The translations under genes were made by a program, and so were the position numbers. Of a stretch of 64,000 bases of DNA, positions 20,577-30,122 are shown one piece after another; within the stretch, counting starts at the first letter, position 1, and each line of letters starts with the position of its first letter. The notes below the pieces were generated by a model that worked only from the letters and a program-made list of their open reading frames with translations, ran no database searches and had not been told where the DNA came from. Source of the DNA: an uncultured Pelagibacteraceae bacterium (GTDB lineage Bacteria > Pseudomonadota > Alphaproteobacteria > Pelagibacterales > Pelagibacteraceae); NCBI GenBank assembly GCA_902585045.1, contig CACICB010000004.1, forward strand, positions 1 to 64,000, written 5' to 3'.

Positions 20577-22097
20577 TTAGGACAATTTAGGAAGTAAAAC
20601 CTCAACCTGGGCTCCTTTTGTATTTATCCTATTTGAAGCTGCTATTGTTCCTTTATGTAATTGAACAATATTTTTTACAATATTCAAACCTAGTCCGGAG
20701 TGTTTTCCAAAACTTGTAGGCCTATTACTATAAAAACGTTTAAAAATTTTCTGAGGTGAAGTTTCAGTAAAGCCAGGTCCCTCATCTTTTACTGAAATTA
20801 ATAAATTGCTAGAAGTTTCTTCAAGACTAATATAAATTTTTTGATTGTCTTTGCTAAATGAAATTGAATTATCTAATAAATTAGCCACAACTTGCTCTAA
20901 TCTATTACTTATACCGAATATAAAATGACCATTTTTACTTTTAATTTTATTAATAACATTTATCTCAATTTTTTTATTTTGATTAATAAGATCTTGGTTA
21001 AAGTCCTCCACTACACTATTAATAATTTCGACTAAATTGATTTTACTCATTTTTTCTCGAGATAAGGATGCTTCATCTTTTAACATTTGAGTATAATCCG
21101 TTATTAATCTTTCTATTCTTTCTACATCATGATTTATGATTTTAAGAAGTTTTTCCCCCTCATTTTTTTCAGTAGTTTTATCTAAAAGCTCTGAGGCACT
21201 TTTTAAAGATGCGAGTGGATTTCTTATTTCATGAGCCAAATCATTTGAAAATGTTTCTGCTCTATTAGTTCGTTGTTGTAATTCTTTAGTCATTTCATCA
21301 ATTGACTGTGTAAGTTTTCCAATTTCATCGTTTCTGGTAAAAACTTTGTATATATCTATTGTTTGACTAGATTTTTTTTTAACTCCATCACTAAATTTAA
21401 CCAAAAGTCCAATTGGCTTAAGAATATATTTATTTAAAAATAGAGAAAAGATTAAAATCACAATCGCGACAGCAATCATAGTTCTTATTATAAATGCTTT
21501 TCTCTCTTTTACAGCAGTGGTGATGTCATTTGCTTGCTCTGAAACTACAATATAACCAATATCATCGTTTTTGAATTTAATTTTGCTTAGAGTGCTTACA
21601 AAAAAATTATTTTTTTTATCTTTAGTCACAGTCATGATTTCATCATTATATTTATTTTTAATAATATCTTTTATTTCGTCTATTTCCTCTACTTCAAGTT
21701 TTTCTTCAGTATCTGGCTTGATTGTCTTACTGCCCAAAGCTTCCTCAAAAATTACGTCTGATCCTGTAAAAACACTTTGATCTAAATCTAAAATATTTGT
21801 ATCACCAATTAGATTTCCAGATAAATCATAAAATTGGACACGATCTAGACTTTGAAATAAAAATCTTGTAGAGAGCAAGAAATCCCTGATTCCTTCTTTA
21901 GTGTATTCTATATTAAGTCTTTCAAGATTATCTTTGGTATTATTAATTACTATTTTATGATTATCTGATCTTTCTTCTACTAGATTTGGTTGGATTGCTT
22001 CAAGGTATATAATTGTAAAAAGTCCTAAAACAGAAAAAACTGTAAGGTTAATGATTAAAAACTTCCTTAGAATAGAAGCTGATTTTTTTTGTTTCAT
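20577..22097 (-). CDS. chvG: Sensor histidine kinase, ChvG-like
   Basis: HAMP; H-box FSNDLAHEIRNPLASLKSA; GLGLNIVKNIVQLHKG; adjacent to ChvI-like regulator. Confidence 0.85.
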   Translation of the reverse strand: MKQKKSASILRKFLIINLTVFSVLGLFTIIYLEAIQPNLVEERSDNHKIVINNTKDNLERLNIEYTKEGIRDFLLSTRFLFQSLDRVQFYDLSGNLIGDTNILDLDQSVFTGSDVIFEEALGSKTIKPDTEEKLEVEEIDEIKDIIKNKYNDEIMTVTKDKKNNFFVSTLSKIKFKNDDIGYIVVSEQANDITTAVKERKAFIIRTMIAVAIVILIFSLFLNKYILKPIGLLVKFSDGVKKKSSQTIDIYKVFTRNDEIGKLTQSIDEMTKELQQRTNRAETFSNDLAHEIRNPLASLKSASELLDKTTEKNEGEKLLKIINHDVERIERLITDYTQMLKDEASLSREKMSKINLVEIINSVVEDFNQDLINQNKKIEINVINKIKSKNGHFIFGISNRLEQVVANLLDNSISFSKDNQKIYISLEETSSNLLISVKDEGPGFTETSPQKIFKRFYSNRPTSFGKHSGLGLNIVKNIVQLHKGTIAASNRINTKGAQVEVLLPKLS

Positions 22098-22795
22098 TAG
22101 CTAACATTCCATCTATATCCACTTCCGTATCTAGTTTCAATCGCAGAAAACTTTTCATCCACTTTTTTAAACTTTTTTCTAATTCTTTTTACGTGACTGT
22201 CAATAGTTCTATCTTCAATTTCTGTGTTCTCCTTATATGCTATGTCCATTAAATGAGCTCGTTCTTTAATAACGCCCGGTCTTTTAGCCAATTCTTTGAC
22301 AATTAAAAATTCTGTAGTAGTCAACTTATCTGGTAAAGCTTTACCATTCCACTCACACTCTAGTTGAGCAGGATCCAATTTTAATTTTCCATGACTAATT
22401 ATATTTTTTGTATCATCAACAGTATTAGTTTTTTTCCTTAATTGAACTCTTATTCTTTCAATTAAAACTTTAGTAGAGAAACCTCCGGATTTTTTAACAA
22501 AATCATCTGCTCCTAACTTCAACCCAAGTAGTTCATCAACTTCATCATCTTTTGATGTTAAAAAAATAATTGGAATTGACATTTTTTTTTTTAATTTTTT
22601 AAGCAACTCTTCTCCGTCCATTCTAGGCATTTTGATATCTAATATTGCTAAGTCAGGTGGATTTCGGGTTAATCCGATTAAAGCTGTTTCGCCATCAATA
22701 TAAGTTTGAACTTTAAATCCTTCTCTTTCCAAGGCCATACTTATGCTAGTGAGTATGTTTCTATCATCATCTACTAAAGCAATTGTGTGTGTCAT
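22097..22795 (-). CDS. chvI: OmpR-family response regulator, ChvI-like
   Basis: MTHTIALVDDDRNILTSISMALEREGF...TTTEFLIVKELAKRPGVIKERAHLMD...YGSGYRW. Confidence 0.88.
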   Translation of the reverse strand: MTHTIALVDDDRNILTSISMALEREGFKVQTYIDGETALIGLTRNPPDLAILDIKMPRMDGEELLKKLKKKMSIPIIFLTSKDDEVDELLGLKLGADDFVKKSGGFSTKVLIERIRVQLRKKTNTVDDTKNIISHGKLKLDPAQLECEWNGKALPDKLTTTEFLIVKELAKRPGVIKERAHLMDIAYKENTEIEDRTIDSHVKRIRKKFKKVDEKFSAIETRYGSGYRWNVS

Positions 22796-22834
22796 ATTTT
22801 TATTCTCTTAATTTTATTGTCAAAATTTAGGCGT

Positions 22835-25600
22835 TTAATGGGCCTCTCCCCAGTTGTTTCCGGAGTTAATGCTTACCTCTAAAGGTATTGAAAACATATG
22901 ATGATCTGAACTTGAAACTGACATCATTGTCTCTTTAACAATTTTTTTGACTTCACTCTCATCTTTTTTTAAACATTCAAAAATAAGTTCATCGTGTATT
23001 TGTAGAAGCATTTTTGCTTTCTTGTCTTCTTCAAAAATTTTATCAATTTTAATCATTGCAAGCCTAATAATATCTGCAGCCGATCCTTGTATCGGGGCGT
23101 TAATTGCTGCTCTTTCCTGGAAAGCTCGCACACTAAAATTTTTATCATTAATTCCTCTTAGGTGAATTCTTCTTCCAAAAATATTCGTGACAAAGCCCCG
23201 TTTCCTGCAAGTTTTAATCGTTGAATTCATATAATCTTTAATCTCAGGAAATTTTTTAAAATATGCATTAATAAAACTCAAAGCTTCTTCATTTGATACT
23301 GATATTTGTTTTGCTAACCCATATTGTGTTATCCCATATATAATTCCAAAATTAATTGCCTTTGCCTTTCGTCTAAAATCTTCAGTGACTTTTGTGATCG
23401 GAACATTAAATACCTGGCTGGCTGTTAATGAGTGAATATCTTGATTGTTTTTAAAAGCTTTCTTTAATTCTTTTACATCAGCCATGTCAGCAAGAATTCT
23501 CATTTCTATTTGATTATAATCTGCCGAAATAAGTAAATTATTTTTTTCCGCCACAAAAGCTTTTCTTATTTCTTTGCCGTCTAGAGTTTTTATAGGAATA
23601 TTTTGTAAATTAGGATCACTTGAAGCCAGCCTACCGGTGTTAGTTGCCGCTAATAAAAAAGATGTGTGAACTCTTTTTGTTTTTTTACTTATATGATCTT
23701 GCAAAGCATCTGTATAAGTACTTTTTAATTTTGAAACTTGGCGCCATTCTAAAACTAAGTTTGGAAATTTATGACCAGTCAATGCCAAATCCTCTAAAAT
23801 TTTAGCGCTAGTAGCTAAGCTACCTTTTTTAGTTTTTTTTAATTTTGCTATCTTTAAGTCATTATAAATAATTTCTCCTAATTGTTTTGGCGATCCGATA
23901 TTAAATTTTTTACCCGATATTTTATAAATTTCTTTTTCAATAGTTATTAATCTTTCCTCAAATTTTTTTGAAAGTTTTTTTAGATAACCATCATCAACTT
24001 TCACACCACTCGACTCTAGTTTTGAGAGAATTTTTATCATTGGTTTTTCAAATTCCTCATAAATTTTTTCTAACTTTTCCTTAGATAATCTCTCAGATAA
24101 AACTTCATATAATCTTAACGTTATATCTGCATCCTCAGCAGCATATTCAGTGGCTGATTTAAGATCTACTTCTGAAAAATTTAACTGCTTTTTTCCAGTT
24201 CCTACCAAATCTTTATAAGATATGGTTTTATGACCAAGATGTAATTCAGATAACGTATCCATATTATGTCTATTATTTCCCGCGTCTAGTGTGTACGAAA
24301 GTAACATCGTGTCTTCCACCGAGCTAAGTTCGATGCCATGGTTTTTAAATATTATAAAATCATATTTTATATTTTGGCCAACTTTTTTTATGCTTGGGTC
24401 TTCTAAAAGTGGTTTAAGTTTCTTCAAAACAATATCCTTTTTTAATTCCGTTTTTTCAGTATGACCTACCGGGATATAGAAAGCTTCGTTAACCTCATAG
24501 CATAACGATATGCCAACAAGATCTGCTTCTTGGGGATTTAAGGAAGAGGTTTCAGTATCAACTGCTATAACTGTTTTTTCATTTAATTTTTTTATTAATT
24601 CATCCAGTTGTTTCTCTTTGAAAATAGTTTTGTAGGTCTTAGTATTTATCTTATTGTTTTTTTTTACAAGATTTTTATCATTAAAATCTTTGCTTCCAGG
24701 TTCTCCGTAAAAACTAATTGCCTGGCTCAACAATCTATTAAATTCCATGTCTCTTAAAAAATCGTATAGTTTATCTTTATTAATATCTTTAATAATAAAG
24801 TCAGCAGCATCACTTCTAAGTGGAACATCATTTTTTAAAGTTACTAATTGCTTACTAATCATGGCTTTATCTTTGTTAGACAATAGGGTTTCCCGTCTTT
24901 TGTTCTGAGGTATTTCTGGTGCCTTCTTTAATAAATTTTCTAAGGTTTTATATTTATTTATAAGTTCTGCTGCTGTTTTAACTCCAATACCAGGAACTCC
25001 AGGCACATTATCTGAACTATCACCAGCAAGTGATTGCACGTCGATTACTTGACTTGGTTTAACTCCAAATTTTTCAATTACATCTTTTTCGCCTATAACT
25101 TTACTTTTCATAGGATCAAATAATCTGACTTTATTTGATACTAACTGCATTAAATCTTTATCCGACGATATCACGGTAACCTTTGCACCAGCTTCAGTAA
25201 TTTTTTTTGCATAAGTGGCTATGAGATCATCTGCTTCATAATTTAAAAGTTCAATAGACGGTAAGTTAAAAGCTTCAACAGATTTTCTGATGTACTCAAA
25301 TTGAGGTGCTAAATCGTCAGGTGCTTCTTCTCTGTTCGCTTTATATTCACTGTAAATTTCGTTTCTAAAATTTTTTCTTGCAGAGTCGAATATTACTGCA
25401 AAATGTGTTGGTTTATTTTTAGAGTCGTCTGATCTAGCATCCTCTAATAATTTAAAAAGCATAGAACAGAAACCACTAACCGCACCAGTTGGAAGACCGT
25501 CACTTTTTCTTGAAAGAGGAGGAAGAGCATAATAAGCCCGAAAAATATATCCAGATCCATCTACCAAATAAAAATGATCTGTTTTTTTTATTGAACTCAT
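22835..25600 (-). CDS. polA: DNA polymerase I
   Basis: 5'-nuclease YLVDGSGYIFRAYYALPPL; 3'-5' exo VDTETSSL; polymerase SADYNQIEMRILAD, RRKAKAINFGIIYG, QIHDELIFE. Confidence 0.97.
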   Translation of the reverse strand: MSSIKKTDHFYLVDGSGYIFRAYYALPPLSRKSDGLPTGAVSGFCSMLFKLLEDARSDDSKNKPTHFAVIFDSARKNFRNEIYSEYKANREEAPDDLAPQFEYIRKSVEAFNLPSIELLNYEADDLIATYAKKITEAGAKVTVISSDKDLMQLVSNKVRLFDPMKSKVIGEKDVIEKFGVKPSQVIDVQSLAGDSSDNVPGVPGIGVKTAAELINKYKTLENLLKKAPEIPQNKRRETLLSNKDKAMISKQLVTLKNDVPLRSDAADFIIKDINKDKLYDFLRDMEFNRLLSQAISFYGEPGSKDFNDKNLVKKNNKINTKTYKTIFKEKQLDELIKKLNEKTVIAVDTETSSLNPQEADLVGISLCYEVNEAFYIPVGHTEKTELKKDIVLKKLKPLLEDPSIKKVGQNIKYDFIIFKNHGIELSSVEDTMLLSYTLDAGNNRHNMDTLSELHLGHKTISYKDLVGTGKKQLNFSEVDLKSATEYAAEDADITLRLYEVLSERLSKEKLEKIYEEFEKPMIKILSKLESSGVKVDDGYLKKLSKKFEERLITIEKEIYKISGKKFNIGSPKQLGEIIYNDLKIAKLKKTKKGSLATSAKILEDLALTGHKFPNLVLEWRQVSKLKSTYTDALQDHISKKTKRVHTSFLLAATNTGRLASSDPNLQNIPIKTLDGKEIRKAFVAEKNNLLISADYNQIEMRILADMADVKELKKAFKNNQDIHSLTASQVFNVPITKVTEDFRRKAKAINFGIIYGITQYGLAKQISVSNEEALSFINAYFKKFPEIKDYMNSTIKTCRKRGFVTNIFGRRIHLRGINDKNFSVRAFQERAAINAPIQGSAADIIRLAMIKIDKIFEEDKKAKMLLQIHDELIFECLKKDESEVKKIVKETMMSVSSSDHHMFSIPLEVSINSGNNWGEAH

Positions 25601-25642
25601 ATATACATATTACATTGAAATCTTGATGAATTATAAAAAAGT

Positions 25643-26572
25643 ATGAATAAATTTGCCCTAGCTGTTGAAAATCTAACAAAGGTTTATTCTAGTCCTAAAA
25701 CCAAAAAACATAACAAAGCTTTAAATGATTTAAGTTTTGAAGTCAGACAAGGTGAGGTATTTGGATTATTAGGACCGAATGGAGCGGGCAAGACAACGTT
25801 TTTAAGTATTCTAGGAGGCACAGTTATTAAAACTAGTGGAAAAGTAAATGTATGGGGTTTTGATTTAGATCAAAATCCTCGTCAAGTTAGAGCGTCTGTG
25901 GGGATAGTCCCACAGGAAGTAAACTTAGATGCTTTTTTTAGTCCAAAAAAACTTCTTGAACTTCAGGCCGGACTTTACGGTATTTCTAAAGAGAACCGTA
26001 TAACTGATTTAATATTAAAGATGGTTTCTCTTCAAGATAAAGCTAATGCATACTCCAGAAGCTTATCGGGCGGCATGAAGAGAAGATTGCTTATAGCAAA
26101 GGCTATGGTTCATCAACCTCCAATTTTAATTTTAGATGAGCCTACAGCAGGTGTTGATGTAGAACTTAGAAATAATCTTTGGGAAAATGTAAAAGCTCTA
26201 AACAAAGAAGGTGTAACAATAATATTAACCACACACTATCTGATTGAAGCACAGGAAATGTGCGATCGAATAGCTATAATCAATAAAGGAAATTTAGTTG
26301 CGTTAGATACCACCGAAAAATTACTTGAGAGAATAAAAACTAAAAAAATAAATTTTAAAGTCAAAAATATTGAGTTAGATAAGAATTTAATGATGAAAGA
26401 TATAAATTTTAAAATAAACTCTAAAAATTCAATAATAGTTACTTATGAAAAAAACTCACTCGATTTTGAGGAAATAATCAATTATTTAAATGAAAATAAT
26501 ATCAAAATTGAGGATATTTCAACAGAAGATGGTGATTTAGAAGATGTTTTTGTTCAATTAACAAAACACTAG
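25643..26572 (+). CDS. ABC transporter ATP-binding protein (ABC-2/DrrA type)
   Basis: Walker A GPNGAGKTT; signature LSGGMKRRLLIAKA; Walker B ILILDEPTAGVD. Confidence 0.93.
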   Translation: MNKFALAVENLTKVYSSPKTKKHNKALNDLSFEVRQGEVFGLLGPNGAGKTTFLSILGGTVIKTSGKVNVWGFDLDQNPRQVRASVGIVPQEVNLDAFFSPKKLLELQAGLYGISKENRITDLILKMVSLQDKANAYSRSLSGGMKRRLLIAKAMVHQPPILILDEPTAGVDVELRNNLWENVKALNKEGVTIILTTHYLIEAQEMCDRIAIINKGNLVALDTTEKLLERIKTKKINFKVKNIELDKNLMMKDINFKINSKNSIIVTYEKNSLDFEEIINYLNENNIKIEDISTEDGDLEDVFVQLTKH

Positions 26573-26603
26573 ATTTTAGTAAAAAAAAAGTTAAATTATT
26601 TAA

Positions 26604-27155
26604 ATGGAATTTGTAAAAAGTTTAAAACAAACAAAAATAATTAAATATATATTTATCGCCTTATTGGGCTCCATTCTTTTAGCCATATCGTCAAAAGTTA
26701 AAATACCATTTTACCCTGTCCCTATGACAATGCAAACTTTAGTTGTCTTGTTAATAGGAATATGTTTTGGATGGAAACTTGGTGTGGCAACTATTTCTTT
26801 ATATTTATTCGAAGGTATAATTGGTTTGCCAGTATTTTCAGGAACTCCGGAAAAGGGTATGGGAATAGTATACTTCACAGGACCAACAATGGGTTATTTG
26901 ATAGGTTTTGTGGTAGCTGGATTTTTAGCAGGAAAATTTAATTACGATAATAATTATTTTAAGAATTTTTTTAAATTAGTTTTTGCTACTAGCTTTATTT
27001 ATGTATTAGGGATGTTATGGCTAGGTACTTTAATAGGATGGGAAAAACCAATATTCAAGTTGGGAGCACAACCTTTCTTGTTAGCAGAGTTATTTAAAAT
27101 TTTAATTGCAACACTAGCAATAAATCAAATCAGAAAATTTAGAAAATTTATTTAA
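26604..27155 (+). CDS. bioY: Biotin transporter BioY
   Basis: KIPFYPVPMTMQTLVVLLIG; GIIGLPVFS...GPTMGYLIGFVVAGFLAG. Confidence 0.92.
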   Translation: MEFVKSLKQTKIIKYIFIALLGSILLAISSKVKIPFYPVPMTMQTLVVLLIGICFGWKLGVATISLYLFEGIIGLPVFSGTPEKGMGIVYFTGPTMGYLIGFVVAGFLAGKFNYDNNYFKNFFKLVFATSFIYVLGMLWLGTLIGWEKPIFKLGAQPFLLAELFKILIATLAINQIRKFRKFI

Positions 27156-27156
27156 G

Positions 27157-27729
27157 TTATCTTGGAGATCTTTTAGAGAGAATTCTTTGCAGTGTTCTTC
27201 TATGCATTTTAAGTCTTCGAGCTGTTTCGGAGACATTTCTATTACATAATTCAAAAACTCGGTGGATATGTTCCCATTTCACTCTATCTGCCGACATTGG
27301 ATTTTCAGGAGGCTTTGCTTTTGATTCTGGTGATGCTAATAAAGCAGACTCGACATCGTCCGCATCAACTGGTTTAGCTATATAATCGATTGCGCCTTCT
27401 TTCACAGCAGCTACAGCTGTAGGTAGATTCCCGTATCCCGTTAACATTACAATTCTGCTGTCTTTTTTATTTTTTGAGAGTTCTTTAACAACATCCAATC
27501 CATTGCCATCCTCAAGCCTAAGGTCGACCACAGCAAAGGCTGTAGGAGCTGTTTTAGCAATATTAAGACCCTCGGCTACTGATTTAGCCTCTTTAACTTG
27601 AAATCCTTTCTTCTCCATGGCTCTTGCAAGCCTACCTCTCAAGGGATCGTCATCATCAAGGATTAACAGCGATTTATCAGCAAAGTCTGCTAATTTTAGC
27701 TGCTCTGGGACGTTTTTTTGCGTTCTCAT
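27157..27729 (-). CDS. regA: Redox response regulator RegA/ActR/PrrA
   Basis: Receiver LLILDDDDPLRGRLARAMEKKGF; C-terminal HTH NVSETARRLKMHRRTLQRILSKRSPR. Confidence 0.93.
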   Translation of the reverse strand: MRTQKNVPEQLKLADFADKSLLILDDDDPLRGRLARAMEKKGFQVKEAKSVAEGLNIAKTAPTAFAVVDLRLEDGNGLDVVKELSKNKKDSRIVMLTGYGNLPTAVAAVKEGAIDYIAKPVDADDVESALLASPESKAKPPENPMSADRVKWEHIHRVFELCNRNVSETARRLKMHRRTLQRILSKRSPR

Positions 27730-27748
27730 AGGAATTCATATAGGTACT

Positions 27749-27765
27749 GTTGAAAAAATTTCAAC
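27749..27765 (+). promoter_or_regulatory. Hairpin in decarboxylase leader just upstream of micro-ORF
   Basis: GTTGAAA-AAA-TTTCAAC, perfect 7-bp stem. Confidence 0.45.
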
Positions 27766-27774
27766 ACGACAAAA

Positions 27775-27825
27775 ATGTCCTTTTTTTCTTTACATAGAGT
27801 CAAAAAAACCTTAAATGCGAAATAA
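27775..27825 (+). CDS. Candidate leader peptide MSFFSLHRVKKTLNAK
   Basis: ATG TCC TTT TTT TCT TTA CAT AGA GTC AAA AAA ACC TTA AAT GCG AAA TAA; stop falls in the loop of the following terminator hairpin. Confidence 0.45.
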   Translation: MSFFSLHRVKKTLNAK

Positions 27826-27838
27826 GTAAGGTTTTTTT
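27802..27838 (+). terminator. Intrinsic terminator/attenuator in the decarboxylase 5' leader
   Basis: AAAAAAACCTTA-(13 nt)-TAAGGTTTTTTT, perfect 12-bp stem ending in a T-run, about 52 nt before the decarboxylase ATG. Confidence 0.75.
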
Positions 27839-27890
27839 TATTAAATTTTTTAAAAAATCTTTGTGTAATTTAACGCGAGGGACACATGAA

Positions 27891-29072
27891 ATGGGAAAAT
27901 TTAAAACAGTTAACGAACTAGTTAACTCATTACAACCAGATTACCCCGTATATTGTATACGGCTTAACGAGATTAAAAAATCCGTAAAATTTTTTAAAGA
28001 AAATTTTCCAGGAAAGATACTCTACGCCGTAAAAACAAATCCAAACGAAAAAATTATTAAACAGATTATTGCTAATGGTATAAATGAATTTGATGTTGCC
28101 TCACTAAATGAAATAAAACTTCTTAATAAAATTAAGTCAGATGTGAAGTTACATTTTATGCATACTATCAAAAGTAAAGAGAGTATATCGTCAGCATATT
28201 TTAATTACGGAGTGAGAAGTTTTTCTTTAGACAGTAAAGACGAGTTAAGGAAAATTCTAGAGGCTACTAATCAAGCAAAAGATTTAGAGTTGTTTGTAAG
28301 AATTGCAATTTCGAATGAGCACGCAGAAATAGATCTTTCAAGAAAATTTGGAGCACTTCCTTCTGAAGCTTTAGGATTAGTAAGATTATGTAAGGAACAT
28401 TCAAAAAAACTTGGAATAAGTTTCCACGTTGGCTCTCAATGTATGCATAAAATTTCTTACTCAAAAGGAATTCGTGAAATCGGAAATATAATTAAAAAAA
28501 CAAAAATAGTTCCGAATACAATTAATGTTGGTGGAGGATTTCCTTCTATATATCCAGATCTTAATCCTGAGCCATTGATTAATTATATGGAAGAAATTAA
28601 AAAAGAGTTAAATAACTTGAAGTTAAATAAATTACCAGAAATTATATGTGAACCAGGAAGAGCTCTTGTAGCAGAAAGTGGATCTACAATTGTAAAAGTT
28701 ATTTTAAGAAAAAAAAATAGCTTGTACATTAATGACGGAACATATGGATCTTTATTTGACGCTGGGGCACCAAACTTTGTTTTACCATCAAAGATGATTA
28801 CAAGTGGAAGAATTCAGTCTAAAAAACTAACTGCTTTTAGTTTTTTTGGACCAACCTGTGATGGATTAGATTATATGAAAGGACCTTTTTTGTTACCAAA
28901 TAATATTAAAGAAGGTGATTATATAGAGTTAGGTCAGTTAGGGGCTTACAGTCTTACTTTCAGAACAAACTTTAACGGTTTTTATTCAAATGATATTCAC
29001 GAATTAAGTGACAAACCAATTATATCTATGTACGATAATGCTAATGATAAAGTTGGTTCTTTAGTAGCTTAA
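27891..29072 (+). CDS. Ornithine/lysine (type III fold) decarboxylase-like protein
   Basis: PLP site ILYAVKTNP; HVGSQ; GGGFPSIYPD; EPGRALVAESG; GPTCDGLD. ATG at 27891 with SD GAGGGA. Confidence 0.85.
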   Translation: MGKFKTVNELVNSLQPDYPVYCIRLNEIKKSVKFFKENFPGKILYAVKTNPNEKIIKQIIANGINEFDVASLNEIKLLNKIKSDVKLHFMHTIKSKESISSAYFNYGVRSFSLDSKDELRKILEATNQAKDLELFVRIAISNEHAEIDLSRKFGALPSEALGLVRLCKEHSKKLGISFHVGSQCMHKISYSKGIREIGNIIKKTKIVPNTINVGGGFPSIYPDLNPEPLINYMEEIKKELNNLKLNKLPEIICEPGRALVAESGSTIVKVILRKKNSLYINDGTYGSLFDAGAPNFVLPSKMITSGRIQSKKLTAFSFFGPTCDGLDYMKGPFLLPNNIKEGDYIELGQLGAYSLTFRTNFNGFYSNDIHELSDKPIISMYDNANDKVGSLVA

Positions 29073-30118
29073 TGAATAAAAAAAATAGTCCAAATATCGG
29101 ACACAATAAAAAATCTTTACTTAATTCCCCAGTTGAACACATCGATATCAAGTCTTTTGATGCTCGTAAGATTATTGATGGTATGAGCAAGATGTCTTTC
29201 ACTTCTAGAGATACAGCCAGAGCGGCAGCTATTTACAATGAAATGCTTGCAGATAAAGATTGTTCGATTTTTTTAACTTTAGCAGGCTCAACTTCGGCAG
29301 GTGGATGCATGGATTTATACACTGATTTAGTAAAACATAACATGGTTGATGCTATTGTGGCTACAGGGGCATCGATTATAGATATGGATTTTTTTGAAGC
29401 TCTAGGTTTCAAGCATTACCAGGGATCTCAGTTTCAAGATGATACTCTACTAAGGAACAACTATATTGACAGGATATATGACACTTATATTGATGAAGAG
29501 GAGCTTCAAGCATGTGACAAAACTATATGTGATATTGCTAATTCTCTAAAACCTAAACCATATACCTCAAGGGAATTTATTAAAGAACTTGGAAAATATT
29601 TAAAAAAAAATTCTAAGAAAAAAAACTCATTAATAGAAACTGCTTATGAAAGTAACGTTCCTATATTTTGCCCCGCTTTCACAGATAGTTCAGCAGGATT
29701 TGGGCTTGTAATGCATCAGGAACAAAATCCAGAAAATCACATCACTATAGATTCAATAAGAGAGTTCAGAGAAATAACTGAAATTAAACTCAAATCAAAA
29801 CAATCAGGATTATTAATGGTTGGAGGTGGGGTGCCCAAAAATTTTATTCAGGATACAGTGGTTTGTGCGGAGTTGTTAGGTAAAAAAGTAGATATGCATA
29901 AATACGCTATTCAAATAACTGTAGCAGATACGAGAGATGGTGCTTGTAGTAGTTCTACCTTAAAAGAAGCAAGTTCATGGGGCAAAGTGGATGTGACGAA
30001 GGAACAAATGGTGTATGCTGAAGCTACAAGTGTATTGCCTTTAATAGCAAGCGATGCGTTTCATCGTAAACATTGGCAAGCAAGACAAAAAAGAAATTTT
30101 CAAAATTTATTCAATTAA
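29072..30118 (+). CDS. Deoxyhypusine synthase-like protein (likely homospermidine/aminobutyl-transfer enzyme)
   Basis: LTLAGSTSAGGCMDLYTDLVKHNMVDAIVATGASIIDMDFFEALG; GGGVPKNFIQ; EASSWGKVD; FPLL-like C-terminus. Confidence 0.85.
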   Translation: MNKKNSPNIGHNKKSLLNSPVEHIDIKSFDARKIIDGMSKMSFTSRDTARAAAIYNEMLADKDCSIFLTLAGSTSAGGCMDLYTDLVKHNMVDAIVATGASIIDMDFFEALGFKHYQGSQFQDDTLLRNNYIDRIYDTYIDEEELQACDKTICDIANSLKPKPYTSREFIKELGKYLKKNSKKKNSLIETAYESNVPIFCPAFTDSSAGFGLVMHQEQNPENHITIDSIREFREITEIKLKSKQSGLLMVGGGVPKNFIQDTVVCAELLGKKVDMHKYAIQITVADTRDGACSSSTLKEASSWGKVDVTKEQMVYAEATSVLPLIASDAFHRKHWQARQKRNFQNLFN

Positions 30119-30122
30119 AAAA

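Noticed and set aside
27815-27829. Tiny ORF ATG CGA AAT AAG TAA (MRNK) in the terminator loop of the decarboxylase leader
   Set aside because: Too short to support, and out of frame with the longer 16-codon micro-ORF that better fits an attenuator
27886-27921. Out-of-frame ATG (MKWENLKQLTN) 5 nt before the decarboxylase start
   Set aside because: SD spacing of 3 nt is poor compared with 8 nt for the decarboxylase ATG at 27891; likely chance
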